From the NCBI GenBank assembly GCA_002305165.1, contig DBQI01000065.1:221329-285328 (forward strand): a stretch of DNA of 64,000 bases, read 5' to 3'. This stretch comes from Armatimonadetes bacterium UBA1398. Lineage in GTDB: Bacteria; Armatimonadota; Zipacnadia; UBA1398. The notes under the pieces are model-generated. The model was not told the DNA's origin. It made no database searches and worked only from the letters and a program-made list of their open reading frames with translations. Positions within the stretch are counted from its first letter, which is position 1, and every line of letters begins with the position of its first letter. Made by a program: the position numbers and the translations under genes. This document shows, in pieces, positions 50,455 through 58,506 of the stretch.

Positions 50455-51243
50455 ATGTCGAGCGGCCATCGGCCCGCTATCGAGTGCCGCGCGGTCCTGT
50501 TCGACCTATTCGGTACGTTGATCATCTACGGTGACATGACCCGCGCCTGGCAGGCATGGTTGGAGACGCTCCACCGCGCTTTGGCCGACGAGGGTGTAGA
50601 CATCGAGCTTCAGAGGTTCGCGGAGAGGCTGCGTGGGTTCTTCTCGCGCCCCGAACCTCCGCCCGATGGGCCAGGAGGGACGGAGTTCGACCGGCGACTG
50701 ATCGCGCTCCTGGCCGAGTTCGGGATCGCCATTGAGCCCGAAGCGGCGGTCCGCGCGCGCCGGCCCGCGATCGACGCCTGGATGCAGTACGTCCACCTGG
50801 ACCCCGAGGCCAAGGGCCTGCTGCAGGCGATCCGTCGCTCCCGCAAGGTGGCACTGGTCTCGAACTTCGATGCCGCTGAACCGGTGGAGCGCATCCTGAG
50901 CGACCTGGACCTCGCCCGCTGCTTCGATGTTGTAGCCGTCTCCGATGCGGTTGGTTTCAAGAAGCCCGACCCAGCGATCTTCCACTGGGTGCTCGAACGC
51001 CTCGGCGTAGGGCCCGCGCAAGCCATTCACGTCGGTGACACCGAGGACGACATCGACGGAGCGCGCGCCGCGGGGGTGCGCCCGGTGCTCATCGAGCGCT
51101 GGGACCCGGATGAGCTACCCGTCGACTACCACTTCGAGGGAGAGGCTCCCCGTGGCTCGGCGGCTCATCGGTCCAAGGCCGGCCCCGATCGGCTGATACG
51201 GGTGTCGAGCCTCGCCGAGGTCGGCCATCTGCTAGGCGTGTGA
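50455..51243 (+). CDS. HAD-superfamily hydrolase
   Basis: 262 residues; the ATG follows GGAGGAG by 6 nt, 3 nt after the upstream stop. The HAD motifs are I DLFGTL (nucleophile Asp; the second position is Phe, as in dehalogenase/YjjG-like subfamilies), II SNFD, III KKPDP and IV GDTEDDIDGA. The helical cap lies between residues 25 and 115, making it a C1-capped member. Likely activity is phosphatase on a small metabolite; the substrate is unknown. Confidence 0.88.
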   Translation: MSSGHRPAIECRAVLFDLFGTLIIYGDMTRAWQAWLETLHRALADEGVDIELQRFAERLRGFFSRPEPPPDGPGGTEFDRRLIALLAEFGIAIEPEAAVRARRPAIDAWMQYVHLDPEAKGLLQAIRRSRKVALVSNFDAAEPVERILSDLDLARCFDVVAVSDAVGFKKPDPAIFHWVLERLGVGPAQAIHVGDTEDDIDGARAAGVRPVLIERWDPDELPVDYHFEGEAPRGSAAHRSKAGPDRLIRVSSLAEVGHLLGV

Positions 51244-51351
51244 ACGATTCGCGGACCCTTCCTGTAGGATGCGCGCGGTGTCTCGTGTATCCTGTTCTCG
51301 TCTGACAGTGCCCCTTTGGAGGGCCCCAGCAAGCTTGGAGGGACTGACTGC

Positions 51352-51864
51352 ATGCTCCGCACAGCGTTCACTGGATTGGCCATTTTGGTCCTTGTACTAG
51401 CAGTGGCGACCGTTGGCTGCAAGAGCGGCGAGACTGGCGACGGCGCCGAGGTAATGGCAGCGCCAGCGCCGCCCGCTCCTGTAGCTCCGCAGACCGACGC
51501 GCCAGAAGCCGATACCGTGGTAGCGGCGGCCGGCGGGCCGCTGCTCGATGTCATCGGGAATGAGGTTTCTGAGGACGGTGGGTACCTCTGCCCCGTCAGC
51601 GGAAACGTCATCGCGAACACTCCCGAGGAGCTCGAGAAGCACCCTTATGTGAACTACGAGGACAAGAGCTACTACGTGTGGTGCCCGAACTGCGAGGCCA
51701 AGTTCGTGAGCGATCCCACGGGGTACCTCGCCGGCGAGGTGCCCACCTGCAAGGAACTGGGCACTTGTGACGCCGAACTGGGCAGCTGCGACGCCGAGGG
51801 GCACGAGCACGGTGCGACCGAGGCGCCAGAGAGCGAGGCGGAACCCACCGACGCCCCGGAGTAG
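51352..51864 (+). CDS. Lipoprotein with YHS-like domain and Cys-rich tail
   Basis: 170 residues; the ATG at 51352 is nine nt after GGAGGG. A lipoprotein signal ends in ATVGC (Cys about 22), followed by a Pro/Ala linker. About residues 75-128 match a YHS-type metal-binding domain (GYLCPVSGN, KSYYVWCPNCEAKFVSDPTGYL). The tail repeats Cys-bearing units (TCKELGTCDAELGSCDAEGHEHG). YHS domains accompany copper and other soft-metal handling. A surface-anchored metal-binding role is inferred. A hairpin terminator follows. Confidence 0.75.
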   Translation: MLRTAFTGLAILVLVLAVATVGCKSGETGDGAEVMAAPAPPAPVAPQTDAPEADTVVAAAGGPLLDVIGNEVSEDGGYLCPVSGNVIANTPEELEKHPYVNYEDKSYYVWCPNCEAKFVSDPTGYLAGEVPTCKELGTCDAELGSCDAEGHEHGATEAPESEAEPTDAPE

Positions 51865-51887
51865 GGTGATGGGTCGACCGGAAGAGA

Positions 51888-51915
51888 CCGAGCGGGGGCC
51901 TCGGCTCCCGCTCGG
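51888..51915 (+). terminator. Hairpin terminator after the YHS lipoprotein
   Basis: 12-nt arms (CCGAGCGGGGGC and GCTCCCGCTCGG, one mismatch, 4-nt loop) lie 23 nt after the stop and are followed by TGTTG. Confidence 0.65.
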
Positions 51916-51927
51916 TGTTGTACGGAG

Positions 51928-52722
51928 ATGGTTGCATTGGCAGTTCGCGTGATCCTGCTTGACGGCGTCGTGCTATACCGGGGCGACACCATGATCCTCT
52001 CTGGGGTGGACTGGCGCGTCGATGAGGGTCAGCATTGGGCCATCGTTGGCGCGAACGGATCGGGGAAGACAACCCTCCTCAACGTCGTCAGCGGCTATCT
52101 CTGGCCCAGTTCGGGCGCCGTTGAGGTGCTCGGTGAGACCTTCGGGCGCACCGATATCCGCGCCCTCAGGCGTAGGGTTGGCTGGGTGAGCACCTTCCTG
52201 CGCGAGATGACCCCCTCCCACGAGCGCGCTCTGTCGATGGTCGTCAGTGGCCGGTCGGGGGGCATTGGGCTCTACAACGAGGCGACGGCCGAGGAAACCA
52301 ACCGCGGGCGCGAGTTGCTCGAGAGGGTGGGCTGTGGCCACCGCGAGAACCACCGCTTCGTGACGCTCTCCCAGGGGGAGCAGCAAAGGGTGATGGTTGC
52401 GCGGGCGTTGATGGCGGAGCCCGAACTACTCATCCTCGACGAGATATGCGCCGGACTTGATCTGGCGGCTCGCGAGTCCTTCCTGACCCTGCTCTCCGAC
52501 CTGGCGACCAGCCCCAAGGGCCCGACCATGATCTTCGTCACCCATCATATCGAGGAGATCATCCCAGCCTTCACCCATGTGTTGGCTCTCTCAGAGGGGC
52601 GGGTGTTGAGCGCGGGTCCCAAGCCCGAGGTGCTCTGTGGACGGATCCTCAGCGAGGCCCTGGGCATCCCACTGGAGGTCTCGGAGGCTGCGGGCCGGTA
52701 TTGGCCGCGAGCGCTGAGCTAG
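51928..52722 (+). CDS. ABC transporter ATP-binding protein (ModF/YlmA-like)
   Basis: 264 residues. The ATG at 51928 directly follows GGAG, so the TTG nine bases downstream (51937) may be the true start. Motifs are Walker A GANGSGKTT, a variant signature LSQGEQQR, Walker B LLILDEICAGLD and the H-loop VTHH. The family resembles stand-alone ATPases of the ModF/YlmA type, in which no permease is adjacent and the second NBD of ModF is missing. Function is unassigned. Confidence 0.88.
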   Translation: MVALAVRVILLDGVVLYRGDTMILSGVDWRVDEGQHWAIVGANGSGKTTLLNVVSGYLWPSSGAVEVLGETFGRTDIRALRRRVGWVSTFLREMTPSHERALSMVVSGRSGGIGLYNEATAEETNRGRELLERVGCGHRENHRFVTLSQGEQQRVMVARALMAEPELLILDEICAGLDLAARESFLTLLSDLATSPKGPTMIFVTHHIEEIIPAFTHVLALSEGRVLSAGPKPEVLCGRILSEALGIPLEVSEAAGRYWPRALS

Positions 52723-52776
52723 CGGATCGGCCTGCTAGCACGGCTCCTCCAAGGGCTTGAGCCTCCTCGCATCGCG

Positions 52777-52805
52777 TTGCATCACCGCCCCTGCGGGACT
52801 ATGAT
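52777..52805 (+). promoter_or_regulatory. Promoter upstream of rodA
   Basis: TTGCAT (52777-52782), a 17-nt spacer and TATGAT (52800-52805). Transcription would start near 52812, just before the in-frame GTG at 52815 and about 60 nt before the ATG at 52872. Confidence 0.55.
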
Positions 52806-52871
52806 GGTGCCGTTGTGTGGAGGGAGAGCCCAGAGGGGCCTCGCCAGGCTGGCCGCCGCGCCCGAACGCCT

Positions 52872-53999
52872 ATGACATCGATCCTCCGCAGCAGGCAGTT
52901 CCGCGACGCTGACCACCTCATGATCGCCGCCATGGCGGGGATCGTGATCCTTGGCATGCTGACCCTACGGACCATACCTGGCGCCGATGCTCGTCGCCAA
53001 GCTCTCCTGTTTGCAGTCGGCATTGGCTTCTTCCTGGTTGCTGCCTACTTCGACTATGGCCTCCTGAGGCATGCCTGGCAGGCACTGTACTGGGCGACCT
53101 TGGCGGCGCTGGTCATAGTCCTTGTGCTCGGTCCCCGCATCTTCGGCGCCAAGGGTTTCATTTCCCTGCTCGGGCTGCAGTTCCAGCCGTCGGAGTTCGC
53201 TAAGGTTGTGCTCATCGCGTGTCTGGCCGTGTACTGCGCCGATGTGGGATCACGCATCCGCGATGGCCTCGAGTTCACCGTGTGCTTCTTCTCGCTGGCC
53301 GCCCCCCCCATGTTCCTGGTGCTCGCGGGCAAGGACCTGGGCACCACGCTCGTGCTCATGGCCATATGGATCGGGGTCATGTACTTCGCCGGCGCGAATC
53401 TCTGGCATATAGCCGCCTTCCTGGTCGCCGGTATGGTGATAACGAAACTTCTGTGGGACCAAGGCTTCATACCTGAGTACATGATGAAACGCGTCATGGC
53501 ATGGGTGACACCTAACGAGTTCGTGTCCATCGATGCCGACCCGCGCCAGACTGGGCTGCAGTACCTCAGGGCGCGCCAGGCGATCGGCGCTGGAGGGGTA
53601 TGGGGGCAGGGGTACGGCCAGGGCCTCTTGACTCAGACGGGCAAAGTCGCCGCACAGGAGACGGACATGACGTTCTCGGCGCTAGCGGAGGAGATGGGCT
53701 TCGTCTTCTCGGCGGGGCTCGTGCTGCTCTATGCCGTCGTCATATGGCGAGGCCTGGGCACGATCGCGCAGACGCAGCATGACCTGGGGCGGTACCTGGC
53801 CGCGGGTGTAGTATCGTATCTGGCGTTTGAGCTCGTGGTGAACGTGGGGATGAACATCGGGCTACTGCCCATCACCGGTATCCCCTTGCCTTTGTTCTCC
53901 CGAGGCGGCTCAAACCTGATCACCACCATGATCGCCCTGGGTTTGCTCGTGAACGTGCACCTCAGGCGACGCCGGATCACGTTCGAAGCCGCCACATAG
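52872..53999 (+). CDS. rodA: Rod-shape-determining peptidoglycan glycosyltransferase RodA (SEDS family)
   Basis: RodA polymerises lipid II for side-wall growth together with a class B PBP. From the ATG at 52872 there are 375 residues; a GTG at 52815 would extend it by 19 residues and lie near the transcription start, so the N-terminus is uncertain. About ten hydrophobic segments carry SEDS signatures: FQPSEFAKVVLI, AGKDLGTTLVL, RARQAIGAGGVWGQGYGQG, ETDMTFSALAEEMGF (with the catalytic-loop Asp/Glu) and NIGLLPITGIPLPLFSRGGSN. No mreBCD or PBP gene is present in the window. Confidence 0.93.
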   Translation: MTSILRSRQFRDADHLMIAAMAGIVILGMLTLRTIPGADARRQALLFAVGIGFFLVAAYFDYGLLRHAWQALYWATLAALVIVLVLGPRIFGAKGFISLLGLQFQPSEFAKVVLIACLAVYCADVGSRIRDGLEFTVCFFSLAAPPMFLVLAGKDLGTTLVLMAIWIGVMYFAGANLWHIAAFLVAGMVITKLLWDQGFIPEYMMKRVMAWVTPNEFVSIDADPRQTGLQYLRARQAIGAGGVWGQGYGQGLLTQTGKVAAQETDMTFSALAEEMGFVFSAGLVLLYAVVIWRGLGTIAQTQHDLGRYLAAGVVSYLAFELVVNVGMNIGLLPITGIPLPLFSRGGSNLITTMIALGLLVNVHLRRRRITFEAAT

Positions 54000-54029
54000 T
54001 CTTGCGAGGAGTGGGTTGATCCCCGCCAC

Positions 54030-55049
54030 ATGGAGCCGACCCTAGACCGTATCAAGGAGATCACCGCCGCGGGCAAGCACATCATTGCCTGGCAGGGCGT
54101 GCGTATCGTGGCTCCCGAGGAGTGGGAGCCAGGGGCGTTCTCGGGCGACTGGGGGGGCGGTTACATCCGACTGGATGAGCGGCTGGCTCCCCGGCTGGTG
54201 ATACGGTGGCTCCCCGAGGACTCGACGGACAAGCTGTTCCGTAAGGCGAGTTCGCGCGCCGAGGCGATCAAGCAGGTCGCCGACAACTACCTTGCGAGCC
54301 TGGAGAAGAGCCAGACCAAGAAGCGCAATGACTTGGTTCACGAGCGCGCTGACAGATTGCTCCCGCGGCGATCTCTGGACGTGAGTCCCGCCTCGTTCTT
54401 CCGGTGGAGATCGAAGGGCCGGCGCGAGACGGTCTACGGGGTCGGCTTCGCTGGGGAGTGTCCCACGTCGGGCCGCATTCTCCTGTGCGAGTGCACAGGG
54501 GAGGACGAAGAAGAGAACCAGCGGTCAGCGGCGGAGCTCCTGTCGACGCTGCGTCCTTACCCGCAATCCGATGAGGCGGTCTTGTGGAGCACCTTCGGCC
54601 TGCGTTTCGTGCTCCCCAAGGAGTGGACGCTCGCGGGCAGTAAGCTGACGGGTGGCCGCATCGAGTTCCGGTTCAAGCGCGATGATGACTCGCAGGTGGT
54701 GGTTCAGCGATGGATCGCCAATCTGTCCCTCGGTAGAGGCGACCTGGTCGCCTGGGCGAAGAAGCAGCTCGCGACGGACCTGCGGCGCGAGTTTCAGTTC
54801 CGGATGGAACGGGGACGTTGCCTCGGCCATGACGCTGTTCTTGCCGAGGGCACCATACGAGCCGCCAAGGAGCGCGTGGTGCACTCCACGCGCAAGTTCC
54901 TGAAGATCGAGACCCCCTTCCATCTGGTGTCAAGAGCATGGCACTGTGAGCCCGAGAACAAGATCTTCGTGGTGCGGGCGGTATGCAAGGAATCCGAGAA
55001 GGAGTTCGCCGATGAGATCGTGGCCAGGTTCGTGTGCCATGTGGAGTAG
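54030..55049 (+). CDS. Uncharacterised protein with internally duplicated domain
   Basis: A 339-residue soluble protein without signal peptide. Two halves share a pattern: residues 21-60 (WQGVRIVAPEEWEPGAF, then GGGYIRLDE and LVIRW) and 186-230 (WSTFGLRFVLPKEWTLAGS, then GGRIEFRFK and VVVQRW). Each is followed by a helical stretch with many Lys/Arg and by a strand containing a Cys near a GxVxxxG or HCEPENK segment. I recognise no named family. It lies between rodA and a secreted TPR-like protein whose start overlaps its stop (ATGTGGAGTAG), implying coupling. Confidence 0.75.
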   Translation: MEPTLDRIKEITAAGKHIIAWQGVRIVAPEEWEPGAFSGDWGGGYIRLDERLAPRLVIRWLPEDSTDKLFRKASSRAEAIKQVADNYLASLEKSQTKKRNDLVHERADRLLPRRSLDVSPASFFRWRSKGRRETVYGVGFAGECPTSGRILLCECTGEDEEENQRSAAELLSTLRPYPQSDEAVLWSTFGLRFVLPKEWTLAGSKLTGGRIEFRFKRDDDSQVVVQRWIANLSLGRGDLVAWAKKQLATDLRREFQFRMERGRCLGHDAVLAEGTIRAAKERVVHSTRKFLKIETPFHLVSRAWHCEPENKIFVVRAVCKESEKEFADEIVARFVCHVE

Positions 55050-56727
55050 GCGATGGGTGACGGCGGCCGTGCTGTCGGCTCACGTCCTCGCAGCCCTGCC
55101 TGCCCTGGCGCAAACCCCCGGTGAGATCCCCCCGGCACAGCAGGCTCTGGCGGCCGTGCAAGAGGTGCGCCGGCTCCTGGACGAAGGCAACGTCGGCGAG
55201 GCGATCGTCAAGGCGTCCGAGGCGACCGAGCTTGACCCCAGGCTGGCAGCCGCGTGGCGCGCCCGCGCCGTGTGCCATCAACTCCGAGGCAATGACATCG
55301 AGGAAGACCGCGAGTTCGCCATCGCCTACTACTCGGCTTCGCTTCAGTTGGAGGAGTGGGAGGAGGCCCGTCGGCAGCTTCGTTCGCTCACCCAGGGCGG
55401 CCGTTATCCGAGGTGGGTGACGGAGGCAAGTCTGCAGTATCTGCCCGGGGCCTACGAACGCCGCACACTCTCGATACGTGACGAGCGGCTGGGACCGGAC
55501 CGCCAAGCCGATCTGGCCGTCGCCGTGAGCACCGCCCATCAGTACCCCGAGCGCGTCCCTAAGCAGCATGCCATCTACGGGGACCGCTTCGCCGGCGTGG
55601 TCTATGGCCTCGTGGAGGAACCGGACGATCCGATGAAGCGGCTGCGGATGGTGGCCCGGGTCTTCTATCCTACCGATACCCTCTCGATCACGGGTCACGA
55701 CTATCTGGCTGAGGCGTCGAACACCGTCGCCGTACTGGCTCGGTTGTGCGCCTGCTACCGTGCTTACATGGGCAAGTCGTCCTGGGACCGCTTGGCGCGC
55801 CCGGTCTCGCTCTACCTTGTTGAGGGCCCCTCCCTAGCGCCCGCGGGTGGCGCGCGAAGCGACGCCGCGATCTACAACGCCGATACTCCTCGAAGCCCCG
55901 AGCAATGGGTGGCTGACACGTGCGCCGCCTTCGGTGAGATGGCGATGCCCCTCGTCGGGCCTCTGCCTGGCTCGCCCATGTGGGCCGGAGGCGACATGGG
56001 ACGGGCACTGTATTCGAAGTGGCTCGCCCTGAACTCTATAGACGGGGTGATCCCGTGGGGGGACGAGGAAGTCGAGATGGCCGGCGCCGGCGGCCCCAGC
56101 GCCGCCACGGCTCTCCAGGCTTTCATGTCCCAGGCGCCCAATGACGAGATGATGCTGGGACCGGTCGAGCAACCGGGGCAGATGGCCGCCGGCCTGGTGC
56201 TCTACGCCGACTCCATCCTGGGCGGTAGCGGGATGGAGTCCTTCCTCGTGCCTGGCGAGGAGTTGGCGCCGAGGAACCTCCTGTGGCGGTTCGCACAGAT
56301 CCTGCGGGACAGGGATCCCGGTCAGGTGAGGGTTCCGGCAGGGCTCTTCATCACCGACGGATCGAACCCCGATGAGGCCTTCGACGTCGGCCAAGCGGAC
56401 ACCGCCTCCTGCTTCATGCTCCCCGAGTGCCCCGTGCGTTACCGGGTGTTCCTGGACGAGGGAGAGTGGAGCATCACCCTGGTGGGCCAGTCGTCGGGCG
56501 ACGCTGACGGCGCGACGCGACTCGCTCTCCTGCTTGACGGCGGCCCACGTCGGCAGCCCGTGGAGATGACCCTGGAGTTGCGCGGAGGTCGGAGGATCGT
56601 CTCCGGCGTGCTCCCGCCTCTCCGTGCCGGCTGGTACATGCTCACCCTCTCTCATGACAGCCCCGGCAATACCATCGAGCTGTCATCAATCAGTTTCTCC
56701 GAACGCAAACCTGGCGGCGGCTTCTAG
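55039..56727 (+). CDS. Secreted protein with TPR-like N-terminus, unknown function
   Basis: 562 residues; the ATG at 55039 overlaps the preceding stop and begins the signal peptide MWSRRWVTAAVLSAHVLAALPALAQ. The frame upstream of it is a shadow. About residues 35-130 are TPR-like (AVQEVRRLLDEGNVGEAIVKASEATELDPRLAAAWRARAVCHQL). The middle includes basic and aromatic segments and a possible peptidase-MA-like region (MALNSIDG, GDMGRALYSKWLAL), but no HExxH motif. The C-terminus is a beta-rich domain (RYRVFLDEGEWSITLVGQSS; LPPLRAGWYMLTLSHDSPGNTIEL), like a prepeptidase C-terminal or carbohydrate-binding sandwich. ftsY follows 41 nt later. Confidence 0.72.
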   Translation: MWSRRWVTAAVLSAHVLAALPALAQTPGEIPPAQQALAAVQEVRRLLDEGNVGEAIVKASEATELDPRLAAAWRARAVCHQLRGNDIEEDREFAIAYYSASLQLEEWEEARRQLRSLTQGGRYPRWVTEASLQYLPGAYERRTLSIRDERLGPDRQADLAVAVSTAHQYPERVPKQHAIYGDRFAGVVYGLVEEPDDPMKRLRMVARVFYPTDTLSITGHDYLAEASNTVAVLARLCACYRAYMGKSSWDRLARPVSLYLVEGPSLAPAGGARSDAAIYNADTPRSPEQWVADTCAAFGEMAMPLVGPLPGSPMWAGGDMGRALYSKWLALNSIDGVIPWGDEEVEMAGAGGPSAATALQAFMSQAPNDEMMLGPVEQPGQMAAGLVLYADSILGGSGMESFLVPGEELAPRNLLWRFAQILRDRDPGQVRVPAGLFITDGSNPDEAFDVGQADTASCFMLPECPVRYRVFLDEGEWSITLVGQSSGDADGATRLALLLDGGPRRQPVEMTLELRGGRRIVSGVLPPLRAGWYMLTLSHDSPGNTIELSSISFSERKPGGGF

Positions 56728-56768
56728 CCCCGCCCCTCATCACAGAACGCTGAACGGAGTCACAGACG

Positions 56769-57638
56769 TTGCTGAAGGTGTTCCGCAAGCTCGGGGATGT
56801 GCTCGCCCCTGGACGCAAGGTCGATAGCCACCTCCTGGATGATCTGGAGGAAGCGCTCATCGAGGCCGACGTCAAAGCCGAGTTGGCTATGCGGCTGATC
56901 GAGGAACTGGGCAACGCCGCAAGGACGGGCCACGTCCGGGATGCCGAGGGGGTCCGCGAACTGCTGAGGACACGGGTCGCGGAGCTTCTGGACGGCGGGA
57001 TGGACCGGTCGCTGGCCTACAGTTCCGAGCCGCCCACAGTGATTCTGGTCGTCGGCGTGAACGGCACGGGCAAGACGACCACCATCGGCAAGCTGGCGCA
57101 CTACTACGAGCGGCACGGGCACAGGACGCTCATGGCCGCTGGGGACACCTTCCGAGCGGCGGCCATCGAGCAGCTGACGATCTGGGCTGAGAGGTCGGGC
57201 GCAGAGATCGTGGCCCACCGCGAGGGTGCGGATCCCGCAGCGGTGGTCTTCGACGCCCTCACCGCCGCGAAGGCGCGTGGTTACCACGAAGTCATCGTCG
57301 ATACCGCAGGCCGGCTGCACACCAAGAGTAACCTCATGAAGGAGCTGGAGAAGATCCATCGGGTCTGCGAGAAGGCTCTCGGGCGGCCGGCGGATGAGGT
57401 GCTGCTTGTCATCGACGCCACGACCGGGCAGAACGCGATCCGGCAGGCCCAGGCCTTCGCTGAATCGGTCGATCTCACAGGCATCGTTCTGACGAAGCTG
57501 GACGGAACAGCTCGCGGAGGAGCCGTGCTGACCATCCAGTCGGACTTCGGCATCCCGGTCAAGCTCATCGGTGTTGGCGAGAAGATCGAGGATCTGCTGA
57601 GTTTTGACCCCGTGTGGTTCAGTGATAACCTCTTCTAG
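56769..57638 (+). CDS. ftsY: Signal recognition particle receptor FtsY
   Basis: FtsY is the SRP receptor GTPase that targets ribosome-nascent chains to the membrane. TTG at 56769, nine nt after GGAG, gives 289 residues: an NG domain without the acidic A domain seen in E. coli, as in many Gram-positive and thermophile forms. Motifs are the N-domain LEEALIEADVKAELAMRLIEEL, G1 GVNGTGKTTTIGKLA, DTFRAAAIEQL, DTAGRLHTKSNLM, TKLDGTARGG and the end signature GVGEKIEDLLSFDP. It is followed by a Lon-N-domain gene 22 nt away. Confidence 0.96.
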   Translation: MLKVFRKLGDVLAPGRKVDSHLLDDLEEALIEADVKAELAMRLIEELGNAARTGHVRDAEGVRELLRTRVAELLDGGMDRSLAYSSEPPTVILVVGVNGTGKTTTIGKLAHYYERHGHRTLMAAGDTFRAAAIEQLTIWAERSGAEIVAHREGADPAAVVFDALTAAKARGYHEVIVDTAGRLHTKSNLMKELEKIHRVCEKALGRPADEVLLVIDATTGQNAIRQAQAFAESVDLTGIVLTKLDGTARGGAVLTIQSDFGIPVKLIGVGEKIEDLLSFDPVWFSDNLF

Positions 57639-57660
57639 GAGGGAGGCGGAGAGTCGACCC

Positions 57661-58335
57661 ATGGCCTTTGAGGTTGTCCTGTTCCCCTGGCAGACGGTGC
57701 TGTTCCCAGGCACCATCATGCCTATACGGGTTACCGAGGGAGCCCATCTCGAAGCGGTGCGCCATTGCCTGGATACCTCGACCCCCTTCGGCGTCGTGCT
57801 CGTCGAGCTGGTCGGGGCGGGACAAGGGATGCTCGCCGAGGTGGGGACTCTCGCGACGATCACGGACCACGTGAAGCACGAGGATGGGGCGATAGAGGCG
57901 CTGGGCGTGGGGGGCCGGCGGTTCCGCATACGGGAGATCGTGCAGGAGGAGCCCTTCCTCCTGGCCCAAGTGGACGCGATGGAGGAGCAGGATTCCGCTG
58001 AACTCAGTCCCGCGGAGGTGGACTCGATCGAGGAGCTGACCGAGCAGTTCTGGCGCTATGCGAATCTGGCGCTACCGAAGCTGTCGAGCAGCCTGAGGAT
58101 CCACCTTCCGAGTGATCCTCTGAGTCGGCTCAACTTGATCTGTTCGGCACTCCTGGTGCCCTTCCATCAGAAGCAGCAGCTCCTCGAGGAGGATGACCTA
58201 CCACGCCGTGTGAGGGTGACCTACAACATCCTCAGACGAGAATCCGCCGAGCTTCAGGCTTTCCGGGCAGCTATGAAGGTGCTCCGCGGGGACGAGGATG
58301 CCCCGCCTGGCCCCGGACCTTTTAGCCTCAACTAA
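57661..58335 (+). CDS. LON peptidase substrate-binding (N-terminal) domain protein
   Basis: 224 residues; the ATG at 57661 is preceded by GGAG at nine nt. The Lon N-domain pattern is clear (FPWQTVLFPGTIMPIRVTEGAHLEAV, FGVVLVE, EVGTLATITDH, ALGVGGRRFRI, LLAQVD) and is followed by a helical bundle (SIEELTEQFWRYANL; DPLSRLNLICSALLVP). The AAA+ and protease domains of Lon are absent. Stand-alone Lon-N proteins are widespread; proposed roles are substrate recognition or adaptor functions. It is downstream of ftsY in the same unit. The stretch 58336-58506 holds nothing recognisable apart from the ribosome site of the next gene. Confidence 0.88.
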   Translation: MAFEVVLFPWQTVLFPGTIMPIRVTEGAHLEAVRHCLDTSTPFGVVLVELVGAGQGMLAEVGTLATITDHVKHEDGAIEALGVGGRRFRIREIVQEEPFLLAQVDAMEEQDSAELSPAEVDSIEELTEQFWRYANLALPKLSSSLRIHLPSDPLSRLNLICSALLVPFHQKQQLLEEDDLPRRVRVTYNILRRESAELQAFRAAMKVLRGDEDAPPGPGPFSLN

Positions 58336-58506
58336 CCTCGCCCGAGTCCGTCGCGCCATCGTCCGGCCGCCGATGCGATCATGTCGCGCGCGTCCGCAAC
58401 TCCATTTGTGCGTGTGCGGCCTTCACCCTCCCTCATTCGATAGGGCCTCGGCATGGCGAAGGCGAAGCAGCGCTGGGAGATCACCCACGATAGAGAGGCG
58501 ACTGCG

